A stretch of DNA of 64,000 nucleotides, from contig MKVQ01000042.1 in the NCBI GenBank assembly GCA_001899635.1, positions 124,001-188,000 on the forward strand. Reading direction: 5' to 3'. Both the position numbers and the translations under genes were made by a program. Every line of letters starts with the position of its first letter. Positions within the stretch are counted from its first letter, which is position 1. This document shows, in pieces, positions 24,113 to 31,254 of this stretch. Source of the DNA: Myxococcales bacterium 68-20. Lineage in GTDB: Bacteria; Myxococcota_A; Polyangia; Polyangiales; Polyangiaceae. The notes under the pieces are model-generated. The model had not been told where the DNA came from and made no database searches. It saw only the letters and a program-made list of their open reading frames with translations.

Positions 24113-26098
24113 ATGGAGGCGATCGGGAGCACGTCCGTCTCGACTGCGCGGGCGCTGTGGGCTCCCACGGCCGAGCGCATCGCGAAGACCGCGATGGCCG
24201 CGTTCCGCTCCGCCGCGTCGCGCGAGGCCGGCGTGAGCCTCGAAGATCCGTCCGCTCTGCACCGCTGGTCGATCGCGCACCCAGAGCAGTTCTGGCCGCT
24301 CCTCTGCAAGCACGTCGGCCTCTGCTTCGTCGATCCGCCGGTCGAGGTCACGAGTGACGAGGCGATGCCGCGCACGCGGTGGTTCCGCGGAGGAACGCTC
24401 AACTACGCGCAGCACCTCCTCGACGGAGTGGACGACTCCGCCACCGCGATCATCGCCGTCGACGACGACCATCGGACGCGCACGGTGACGTTCGGCGAAC
24501 TGCGGGCGGAGGTCGGACGCGCCGCGGCCGTGCTGGATCGGTTCGGCGTCGTGCCCGGCGACCGTGTTGCCGCCTACCTTTCGAACGGCGTGGAGGCGGT
24601 CGTCGTGCTCCTCGCATGCGCCTCGCGTGGCGCAGTGTTCACGAGCTGCTCGCCGACGATGGGCGCCCCGGCGACGATCGACCGCTTCGCGCAGGTCGAC
24701 CCAAAGGTGTTCTTCGTGACCGACGGCTACTGGAGCGCCGGCAAGTATCACCGGAGCGACGCCGAGAGGCTGGTGGAAGCGCTGCCGACCGTGCAGCACG
24801 TCGTGTGCGTTCCGGGCCGCGACGATGTCACCTCCGCATTTCCTTCGTGGAAGGACGTCGTGCAGACCGCGGAGCCCGCGCTGCGCTTCGTCCCACTCCC
24901 CTTCGATCATCCGCTCTACATCCTCTACACGTCGGGGACGACCGGGCTACCGAAGTGCATCGTCCACCGCGCCGGCGGCGCACTCCTCACGCATCTGAAG
25001 GAGCACCGGATCCACTGCGACATCCGTAAAGAGGACGTCGTCTTCTTCCAGACGAACACCGGCTGGATGATGTGGAACTGGCTCGTCTCGGCGCTCGCGT
25101 CGCAAGCGACCATCGTGCTCTTCGGCGGAACGCTCTTCCACCCCTCGCGCGACGCTCTCTGGCGGCTCGCTGACCGGCTCGGCGTCACCCACTTCGGCAC
25201 GAGCGCGACGCACATCCACAGCTCTCTGCGCATCGACATGCGCCCGCGCGAGATCGCCGGGCTCGACGCCCTCCGCTGCGTCATGTCCACCGGCTCGCCG
25301 CTCTCACCCGAGGGCTTCGAGTGGGTGTACTCGGCAGTGAAGGACGACGTTCATCTCGCGAGCATCAGCGGAGGCACGGACATCGTCGGCTGCTTCATGC
25401 TGGGCGACCCCACACGTCCGGTGTACGCCGGGCAGATCCAGGGTCCCGCTCTCGGCGTCGATCTCTGCGCCTACGACGAGGCGGGCGCGCCGGTCATCGG
25501 CACGGCGGGTGAGCTCGTGTGTCGTCGTCCCCTGCCCTCGATGCCCCTGCGCCTCTGGAACGACGACGGAGACACCAAGTACGTCGAGACGTACTTCGCG
25601 AAGTACCCGGGCATCTGGCGTCACGGCGACCGCATCGAGATCACGCCGGAGGACGGCATCATCGTCTGGGGCCGTAGCGACGCCACGCTGAAGCCGGGCG
25701 GCGTCCGCGTCGGGACGGGTGAGATCTACCGCGCGCTGGAGGACGTACCGGAGGTCGTCGAGGCCCTCGCCGCCGGAAAGGAAGACGGCCATGACGTCGC
25801 GATTTGGCTCTTCGTCGTATTGAGACCGGGTGCCATGCTCGATCGCCAGCTCCGGCAGCGGCTGAGCAATGTCGTGCTCAAGCGCACGACGGCGCAGCAC
25901 GTTCCGAGCGGCATCTTCCACGTCGCCGCTCTTCCGCGAACGCACAGCGGCAAGCTCATGGAGCTCGCGGCGACGCACGTCATCAATGGGCGAAACCTCG
26001 ACAACCTCTCGGCCATCGCGAACCCGGAGACGTTGACGGCGCTCGCCGTCGCTGCCGGCGTCACGCCGCCACGCTCGCTCGGGGGGAGCTCGTCATGA
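24113..26098 (+). CDS. Acetoacetyl-CoA synthetase-like acyl-CoA ligase
   Basis: This 661-aa protein has the length and order of acetoacetyl-CoA synthetases. An N-terminal domain carries ALWAPTAERIAKTAM and WFRGGTLNYAQHLL, followed by YILYTSGTTGLPKCIVHRAG (P-loop), SGGTDIVGCF, HGDRIEITPEDGIIVWGRSD and a C-terminal domain with RTHSGKLMEL carrying the catalytic Lys. The enzyme would use ATP and CoA to activate acetoacetate or a similar short oxo-acid. It is the first gene of a five-gene operon (ATGA overlap with the next gene) that also encodes carrier proteins and a thioesterase, so here it may supply an acyl-CoA starter for carrier-bound chemistry rather than serve in ketone metabolism. The start at 24113 fits family length. 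Confidence 0.9.
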   Translation: MEAIGSTSVSTARALWAPTAERIAKTAMAAFRSAASREAGVSLEDPSALHRWSIAHPEQFWPLLCKHVGLCFVDPPVEVTSDEAMPRTRWFRGGTLNYAQHLLDGVDDSATAIIAVDDDHRTRTVTFGELRAEVGRAAAVLDRFGVVPGDRVAAYLSNGVEAVVVLLACASRGAVFTSCSPTMGAPATIDRFAQVDPKVFFVTDGYWSAGKYHRSDAERLVEALPTVQHVVCVPGRDDVTSAFPSWKDVVQTAEPALRFVPLPFDHPLYILYTSGTTGLPKCIVHRAGGALLTHLKEHRIHCDIRKEDVVFFQTNTGWMMWNWLVSALASQATIVLFGGTLFHPSRDALWRLADRLGVTHFGTSATHIHSSLRIDMRPREIAGLDALRCVMSTGSPLSPEGFEWVYSAVKDDVHLASISGGTDIVGCFMLGDPTRPVYAGQIQGPALGVDLCAYDEAGAPVIGTAGELVCRRPLPSMPLRLWNDDGDTKYVETYFAKYPGIWRHGDRIEITPEDGIIVWGRSDATLKPGGVRVGTGEIYRALEDVPEVVEALAAGKEDGHDVAIWLFVVLRPGAMLDRQLRQRLSNVVLKRTTAQHVPSGIFHVAALPRTHSGKLMELAATHVINGRNLDNLSAIANPETLTALAVAAGVTPPRSLGGSSS

Positions 26099-27078
26099 TC
26101 GAGACATTCGACCTGACCCCGAGCCACGTCGGGCTCGGCGACCTGAACGAGTTCGCGCTGCTCACGCTCGTCGCAAACACGCACTATCGCATCCTCACCC
26201 AGGGCACCGACGCCACGCCTCGCGAGATCTTCGACAAGTCCGGCGAGGCCCTCTACCCGAGCGTCTTCGCGCTGCACCTCCGGGCTCCGATCGCGCGTCC
26301 GATCGAGGCGCACGCCCTCTGGGAGAAGCTCAGCGTCGGGGCGGACGTGCGTTGTTTCGGGCGGAGCTTCCTCGACGTGCGCGGCGTGATCGGGAGGGCC
26401 GGTGAGGTCCCTGAGACGCCGGAGACGTGGGCCCGCGCTCCGCTTCCGAGCGTGAGCTGGGCGGGGGCGTGGACGCTGAAGGGCGAGGTGGCGATGCCCG
26501 CGCCGACCTTCGTCGAGAACGTGCCTCGCGCCGCGGCGCCGCCCGAGCTCCTCTCGCTGTTCCGCGCGGTCCAGTCGAGAGGCATCATCGCCGAAGCGGA
26601 GGGACCATCGGCCCCGAGCGCGCCCGTCCTCTACCCGGTCGAGGCCGGGCGCGACGTCGCGCGCGGTCGGCAGATGATGTTCTCGCAGTTCGTCGTCGTG
26701 ATGGACCACGCGGAGCGCGTCTTCCTCACCGAGCGCGTGTGGCCCGCGTTCCCATGCGAGCTCGTCGAATGCCGTACGACGCTCGAGCGACGCATCTTCT
26801 ACTTCGGGAACTGCCGAGCCGACGACGTCATCGAGACCGTCGTCGAGGCGCGCCTCGAGAAGATCGCATCGCCCTCCGGCGAGGACCTTCCCTTCGTGCC
26901 GAGTGCCGTCGTCACGCTCACGATGGCGCTAACCGACAAGCGCTCTCGGCGGCTGGTCGCCCTGTGCGAGACGAGGAAGCTGCTCGCGATCCCCAGAACG
27001 CAGGCCGGGCTCATTCGTGAGGCCGCGCGGATGTTCGCTCGCCACGGCGAGCACACTCCGATGAAGGAGCAAAAGTAG
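26095..27078 (+). CDS. LnmK / Pnap_2097-like hot-dog biosynthetic protein
   Basis: The 327-aa product opens with LTPSHVGLGDLNEFALLTLV, resembling the LnmK/Pnap_2097-type N-terminal pattern (L-x-P-x-x-x-G-x-x-x-L-N-E-x-x-L) of double hot-dog proteins in thiotemplate clusters. LnmK itself is a bifunctional acyltransferase/decarboxylase that loads propionyl onto an acyl carrier protein from methylmalonyl-CoA. A second half with SWAGAWTLKGEVAMPAPTFV and a late VTLTMALTDKRSRRLVALCE fits the second hot-dog unit. The neighbours are an acyl-CoA synthetase, two carrier proteins and a thioesterase, which fits loading of a carrier protein. The assignment is by pattern and context. Confidence 0.6.
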   Translation: MIETFDLTPSHVGLGDLNEFALLTLVANTHYRILTQGTDATPREIFDKSGEALYPSVFALHLRAPIARPIEAHALWEKLSVGADVRCFGRSFLDVRGVIGRAGEVPETPETWARAPLPSVSWAGAWTLKGEVAMPAPTFVENVPRAAAPPELLSLFRAVQSRGIIAEAEGPSAPSAPVLYPVEAGRDVARGRQMMFSQFVVVMDHAERVFLTERVWPAFPCELVECRTTLERRIFYFGNCRADDVIETVVEARLEKIASPSGEDLPFVPSAVVTLTMALTDKRSRRLVALCETRKLLAIPRTQAGLIREAARMFARHGEHTPMKEQK

Positions 27079-27080
27079 TC

Positions 27081-27344
27081 ATGAACATCGAGAAGCTCGT
27101 TCACGAGAAGGTGCTTGCGGTCGTACGTCTGCGGCGGCCGCATGCCCGGGCCGTCACGGCCGACCAGGAGCTGCGCGGAGACCTCGGGCTCGACTCGCTC
27201 GACCTCGCTCAGCTGGGCGCCGAGATCGAGACCGCGCTCGACGCACCGATCTTCGAGGAGGTCGCCGTCGGCGCCGTCCTCACGATCGGGGACCTGACGG
27301 CCATCTGCGAGGAGACCCTCGCCAAGTTGAAGCGGGCGAGCTGA
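27081..27344 (+). CDS. Acyl carrier protein
   Basis: The 87-aa product is a free-standing acyl carrier protein: four helices, with the phosphopantetheine attachment serine in DLGLDSLDLAQLGAEIE, in agreement with the D-S-L consensus. The residue after DSL is D rather than the V/I found in fatty-acid-synthase ACPs, which suggests a specialised carrier. It starts 2 nt after the LnmK-like gene and overlaps the thioesterase gene (TGATG), so it is in the same operon. Confidence 0.93.
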   Translation: MNIEKLVHEKVLAVVRLRRPHARAVTADQELRGDLGLDSLDLAQLGAEIETALDAPIFEEVAVGAVLTIGDLTAICEETLAKLKRAS

Positions 27345-28303
27345 TGGCACCGGACGCGACCAAGGATCTCCTCCTCGCGCTGTTACGCCAGCAGGAGACT
27401 CCGGCCGAGGCGAAGGGCGACGCCGACCCCTTCGACGGCAGCCTCGTGCGCCTCCAGCCGGCGGGGAAGAAGCGCCCCTTCTTCTGCGTTCATCCGGCCT
27501 CCGGCACTGTCGGCGTGTTCCTCGAGGTCGCCCAGATGATCGATCCCGAGCGCCCGTTCTTCGCCTTCCAGCCGCCCGGGGTCGATGGAGAGTGCGACCC
27601 CTTCTTCGATCTGCGCGTGCTCGCGAGCGGCTACGTGCGCCAGATGCGGAAGGTACAGCCGAAGGGACCCTACACCTTCGGCGGCTGGTCGGTGGGCGGG
27701 TTGATCGCCTTCCAGATGGCACACGAGCTGCGGGCATCGGGCGAAGAGGTGGACCTCCTGGTGCTCTGCGACACCGCGAACAGCGAGGTCTTCACTGCCC
27801 TGCCGTACACACGCCAGGAGATCGCCAAGTTCGTCCATCAGCAAATGGCGCTGATGGTCGCGCATCTCGCGCAGCAGCGTGGGATGGTCTTCGACGTGAC
27901 CGGAGCGCTCGACCGGATCGAGGCCGTCAAACAACGCTCGCTCCGATCGCGCGCCGAGTTGATCTTCGAGCTGCTGCAGGAGGCGGGGGTGTTCCGCTCG
28001 CTCGACAAGCGGCTCTTCGACGTCTTCCGCAAAGTCTTCCGCGCGAACCTCGTCGCGGTTGCGCGCTACGACGCGCCGGCGGAGCCGCTCGACGCTACGA
28101 TCACCCTCCTCCGCTGCGAGAACGAGGAGTTCGTCCTGAAGCTCGCCGAGGTCACCCCCTCGTACGGGTGGGCCCCCAAGACGACCCGCCCTGTCGACGT
28201 GATCGACATGCCCTCCCATCACTATGCGCTGTTCCACGGCGACGTAGCCCCCATCACTGCTCGAACGCTGAGGAGCCTGCTCGACGCGGCCGATCGACCA
28301 TGA
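27344..28303 (+). CDS. Type-I/II thioesterase (alpha/beta hydrolase)
   Basis: The 319-aa product matches the thioesterase family that releases acyl chains from carrier proteins. It has FFCVHPASGTVGVFLEVA (the oxyanion region), the nucleophile elbow GGWSVGGLIAFQMAHEL with Ser in GWSVGG, and an acid followed by a late His in DMPSHHYALFHGD (catalytic His). Free-standing domains of this type occur in NRPS/PKS clusters as proof-reading or chain-release enzymes. It overlaps the ACP gene at its start and the second carrier gene at its end (ATGA). Confidence 0.9.
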   Translation: MAPDATKDLLLALLRQQETPAEAKGDADPFDGSLVRLQPAGKKRPFFCVHPASGTVGVFLEVAQMIDPERPFFAFQPPGVDGECDPFFDLRVLASGYVRQMRKVQPKGPYTFGGWSVGGLIAFQMAHELRASGEEVDLLVLCDTANSEVFTALPYTRQEIAKFVHQQMALMVAHLAQQRGMVFDVTGALDRIEAVKQRSLRSRAELIFELLQEAGVFRSLDKRLFDVFRKVFRANLVAVARYDAPAEPLDATITLLRCENEEFVLKLAEVTPSYGWAPKTTRPVDVIDMPSHHYALFHGDVAPITARTLRSLLDAADRP

Positions 28304-28638
28304 ACGACATTCCCCAGACCACTTCGCTGCTCGACACGCTGGCCGGCTTCTTCGCCCAGGCGCTCGGGCGTCCCTCGTTTGCGCTCTCCGACAGCTTCTT
28401 CGCCGCCGGCGGAGACTCTCTCGGCGCCGCAGACGTGCTCATGAGGATCGACGAGACCTTCCACGTCGAGCTCAAGTTCCGCGACATCCTCGAGGCGCCG
28501 ACTCCGCTCCGCCTCGCGCTGACGATCCTGCGCGTCCGCGCGAAGGCGGCGAGCCACGATCTGGCCGCCGAGCTCTCCACGCTCTCGAGCGAGGACGCGA
28601 GCAGGTTGCTCGCGCACCTGCAAGGACCGACGCCATGA
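28300..28638 (+). CDS. Peptidyl/acyl carrier protein (NRPS-type)
   Basis: The 112-aa product is a second carrier protein of a different type. FFAAGGDSLGAADVLMRIDE carries the attachment Ser in GGDSL, the consensus of peptidyl carrier domains in nonribosomal peptide synthetases. The tail is rich in Ala/Leu/Ser. The ATG overlaps the thioesterase stop. An operon with one DLGLDSL-type and one GGDSL-type carrier, an acyl-activating enzyme, an LnmK-like protein and a thioesterase, but with no ketosynthase or condensation domain in this window, is unusual. Confidence 0.9.
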   Translation: MNDIPQTTSLLDTLAGFFAQALGRPSFALSDSFFAAGGDSLGAADVLMRIDETFHVELKFRDILEAPTPLRLALTILRVRAKAASHDLAAELSTLSSEDASRLLAHLQGPTP

Positions 28639-28678
28639 ACGCGTAGTCGACGTCGAGGTCGGCGCTCCAACCGTCCCG

Positions 28679-29839
28679 TCATGTCAGCTTGTACGATCGG
28701 GCGCCCGTCCCGGCGAGCTTGCCGCCTTCGACGATCAGATACTCCGGCCGAATCGGCTGCCCCGCGAAGAAGGCCTGGAGGATCTCCAGCGTGCCCGCCG
28801 CGTAGCGCGCCTGCGCCGACAGTGTGGTGCCGGCTATGTGCGGGGTCATTCCGTTGAACGGCATGCGTCGCCAAGGATGGTCGGCAGGCGCCGGCTGCGG
28901 GAACCAAACGTCGCCGGCGTAGCCTGCCAAACGGCCCGACTCGAGCGCTCGCACGACAGCGTCGCGATCACACAGCTTGGCGCGTGCCGTGTTGACGAGA
29001 TAGCTGCCGCGCTTCATCCGCGCGAACATATCGTCGTTGAACACGTGCTCGGTGGACGGATACAGCGGCATCTGGAGGTTCACCACGTCGCAAACGGAGA
29101 CGAGCGACTCCGGGGAGTCGTGGTACGTCACCTTCAGCTCGGTCTCCAGCTCCGGGATCAGTCGATGCGGGTCGTAGTAGTGGAGGTGGAGGTCGAACGG
29201 CGCGAGCCGACGTAGCACCGCGAGGCCGATGCGACCGGCGCCGACCGTGCCGAAGTGCATCCCCTCCACGTCGTAGCTGCGAGCGACGCAGTCGGCGATG
29301 TTCCAACCGCCTTCGACCGCGTATCGGTGTGACGGAAGGTAGTTGCGCACGAGCGAGAGCACCATCATCACGACGTGCTCGGCCACGCTGATCGAGTTGG
29401 AGTAGGTCACCTCGGCGACCGTGATCCCGTGCCCGGCGGCGGCCTTCAGATCGACGTGGTCGGAGCCGATTCCGGCGGTCACGACCAGCGCGAGCTTCTT
29501 CGCCCGGGCGATCCGCTCGGCCGTGAGATAGACGGGCCAGAACGGCTGCGAGATGACCACGTCCGCATCCGGCAGGTGGCGCTCGAACGCCGAGCTCTCA
29601 CCGTCTTTGTCGCTCGTGACGAGCAGCTCGTGCCCATTGCGCTCGAGATAGGGACGAAGGCCGAGCTCGCCGGAGACGCATCCGACCAGCTCACCGGGCT
29701 TGAAGCCGAGCGGGCCGTCCGGCGTGGGAGCCGTCTGCCCGTTCGGGTAGCGGCTGATCGTCGGAATGGTGTCGCGCGCGTAGTCGGGCGGATAGCCAGC
29801 GACGGGATCGGGATAGAGCACACAGACGACCTTGGCCAC
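28679..29839 (-). CDS. fdh: NAD-dependent formate dehydrogenase
   Basis: The 386-aa product is a D-2-hydroxyacid dehydrogenase-family enzyme of the formate dehydrogenase branch. It begins MAKVVCVLYPDPVAGYPP, as in the Pseudomonas enzyme, and has the Rossmann motif GTVGAGRIG, SNSISVAEH (substrate Asn), NTARAKLCDRDAV (Arg), DVWFPQPAPADHPW (Gln) and MTPHIAGTTLSAQARYA (catalytic His). These are all the residues known to be needed for hydride transfer from formate to NAD. The C-terminus EYLIVEGGKLAGTGARSY is specific to this branch. It is convergent with the thiotemplate operon and has no obvious partner subunits, as expected for the metal-free enzyme. Confidence 0.95.
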   Translation of the reverse strand: MAKVVCVLYPDPVAGYPPDYARDTIPTISRYPNGQTAPTPDGPLGFKPGELVGCVSGELGLRPYLERNGHELLVTSDKDGESSAFERHLPDADVVISQPFWPVYLTAERIARAKKLALVVTAGIGSDHVDLKAAAGHGITVAEVTYSNSISVAEHVVMMVLSLVRNYLPSHRYAVEGGWNIADCVARSYDVEGMHFGTVGAGRIGLAVLRRLAPFDLHLHYYDPHRLIPELETELKVTYHDSPESLVSVCDVVNLQMPLYPSTEHVFNDDMFARMKRGSYLVNTARAKLCDRDAVVRALESGRLAGYAGDVWFPQPAPADHPWRRMPFNGMTPHIAGTTLSAQARYAAGTLEILQAFFAGQPIRPEYLIVEGGKLAGTGARSYKLT

Positions 29840-30364
29840 GGCCGGGCTCCTTTCTGCGCTGCCTGCGGCTCCGTCGAACGCAGTCGAATCACGCGCTCCG
29901 CGCCGCTACGAGAAAGGTCGGCGCTGCACGACGCATACCGTGGAGCAAGGACGACGTTTCCCCGACACGGCGGCCGACCTCGATCCGCCCTCGCTGTTGA
30001 CGCGGCTGTGCGCTCGACGCGCTTCCGCACGGTCCGGTACGCGCGCCTGCTCGCCTCCGCGAGCACGCTGCGGCCTCATCATTCCGAAGCCTCGAAGCCT
30101 CCTGACGCGCTGCCCGCGCCGACCAACGGAACGGTCCATTCGGCGTGTACGTCTGCGGCATCGACAAGGATGCGAGCTACGCCCCCTCGCTCGGGGTCAC
30201 GGCCACGCGCCGAAATCGCTCCTGAACGACCTACGTGCTCAGCTTGGCGGCCTCACTTCGGGCTCTGCCGTTTGCGACCCAGGCGACCAGTTTGTTCACA
30301 CATCTAGTTTTAGTCGCTCAGGCATGAGCGACACGACCCATATGCCACACTGAAGGACGCTTTC
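29840..30364. other. 525-bp gap with a gene remnant and the edge of an AT-rich patch
   Basis: No intact gene is visible. The stretch 30130-30225 carries the IgGFc-type remnant listed separately. From about 30290 the base composition becomes noticeably AT-rich and continues through the small gene at 30365-30577. The part next to 29839 should hold the formate dehydrogenase promoter, which I could not recognise. Confidence 0.5.
30130..30225 (+). pseudogene. 3-prime fragment of an IgGFc-binding-type gene
   Basis: The frame starting at 30130 reads 31 codons, NGPFGVYVCGIDKDASY then APSLGVTATRRNRS and a TGA at 30223-30225. The last part of the cassette B IgGFc-type protein reads NGPFGLYVWGVDSFASY at the corresponding place. 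Thirteen of these 17 residues are the same by my count, including NGPFG, the YV pair and ASY. The fragment has the same strand as both cassettes and lies between them. It is most simply the remains of a third, deleted copy. Only this short piece is recognisable. Confidence 0.55.
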
Positions 30365-30577
30365 TCAGTTTTCCAAAAGCCACTTTACGCCCACGATGAA
30401 CATGACAATGACCGAGATCACATACTTTATTCTAATACCATGCCCCTTTCTGTAGGCGACATAGATACCTACAGACATCAGGGCCGCAATGGCCACAATG
30501 AACCACCCAAACATGGAAGCATCTCCAAGCTTTATCTCCATCGGATTGGTTTTCCCATAAAGGATGGTTCCGATCAA
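30365..30577 (-). CDS. Small two-span membrane protein in an AT-rich islet
   Basis: The 70-aa frame has two membrane spans (MFGWFIVAIAALMSVGIYVA and YVISVIVMFIVGVKWLL) separated by a basic loop (YRKGHGIRIK). The base composition is unlike its neighbours: my hand count over 30361-30540 gives about 45% G+C in a genome that is otherwise clearly above 60%. The start is uncertain: a TTG at 30577 has AAAAAGG 7 nt upstream, while an internal ATG at 30514 has a TTGGAG box and would give a 49-aa protein. The frame also happens to be the same as kdpC after its stop codon. I do not recognise the family; foreign origin is likely. Confidence 0.55.
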   Translation of the reverse strand: MIGTILYGKTNPMEIKLGDASMFGWFIVAIAALMSVGIYVAYRKGHGIRIKYVISVIVMFIVGVKWLLEN

Positions 30578-30605
30578 CCGAACCTTTTTGCCTTCGTCAT
30601 CATGA

Positions 30606-30641
30606 CCGTGGACGACCCACGCGCTCTACGCGCCTCCACGG
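30606..30641 (-). terminator. Inverted repeat at the end of the kdp operon
   Basis: CCGTGGA (30606-30612) and TCCACGG (30635-30641) are perfect 7-bp arms around a 22-nt loop that contains the kdpC stop codon. There is no T-tract on the minus strand after it, so termination is only suggested by position. Confidence 0.3.
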
Positions 30642-31246
30642 TCGAGGCGATCGAGCGCCAGGTTCAGGAGTAGAACGTTCACGCGCGGCTCGCCGAGGAC
30701 ACCGAGGTCGCGGCCCTCGGTGTGCGCGGCCACGAGCTCCCTCACGCGCTCCTCCGGCAAGCCGCGAGCACGTGCCACCCGGCGGAGCTGATAGGCGGCC
30801 GCGGCGGGCGAGATGTGCGGGTCGAGACCGCTGCCCGAAGCGGTGACGAGATCGATGGGGACCGGCGCAACGTTCTCCGGATCGACGGCACGAAGCGCCT
30901 CGACGCGATCCCGCGCGGCCTTCGTCAGCGCATCGTTCGTCGGTCCGAGGTTGCTGGCTGCGGAGGCCCCGGCGTTGTAGGGCACGGGGCTCGTGGCGGA
31001 GGGGCGGCCCCAGAAGTACTTCGGTTCCGCGAACGGCTGGCCGACGAGACGCGAGCCGATGACCTTGTCATCAAGGGCGATCAGGCTGCCGCGGGCTCGC
31101 TCGGGGAATGCGAGCTGCGCCACCGCAGTGACGAGCAGCGGATAGAGCACGCCGGTCAGAAGTGTGAGCACGGCGAGCATGCCGAGCGCTCGTCCGGCGA
31201 GCGACGCGACGGAGACGGGCGCAGGGGACTTCGGATCGGTGGACAT
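30626..31246 (-). CDS. kdpC: Potassium-transporting ATPase KdpC subunit
   Basis: The 206-aa product has one N-terminal membrane span ([20 protein letters not shown], about 15-37) and the conserved periplasmic domain: [21 protein letters not shown] quoted by elements ([17 protein letters not shown]), [12 protein letters not shown] and the C-terminal [15 protein letters not shown]. KdpC stabilises the KdpA-KdpB complex and is thought to raise ATP affinity. It is the last gene of the kdpF-A-B-C operon, 8 nt after kdpB. Confidence 0.97.
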   Translation of the reverse strand: MSTDPKSPAPVSVASLAGRALGMLAVLTLLTGVLYPLLVTAVAQLAFPERARGSLIALDDKVIGSRLVGQPFAEPKYFWGRPSATSPVPYNAGASAASNLGPTNDALTKAARDRVEALRAVDPENVAPVPIDLVTASGSGLDPHISPAAAAYQLRRVARARGLPEERVRELVAAHTEGRDLGVLGEPRVNVLLLNLALDRLDRGGA

Positions 31247-31254
31247 GACGGACC

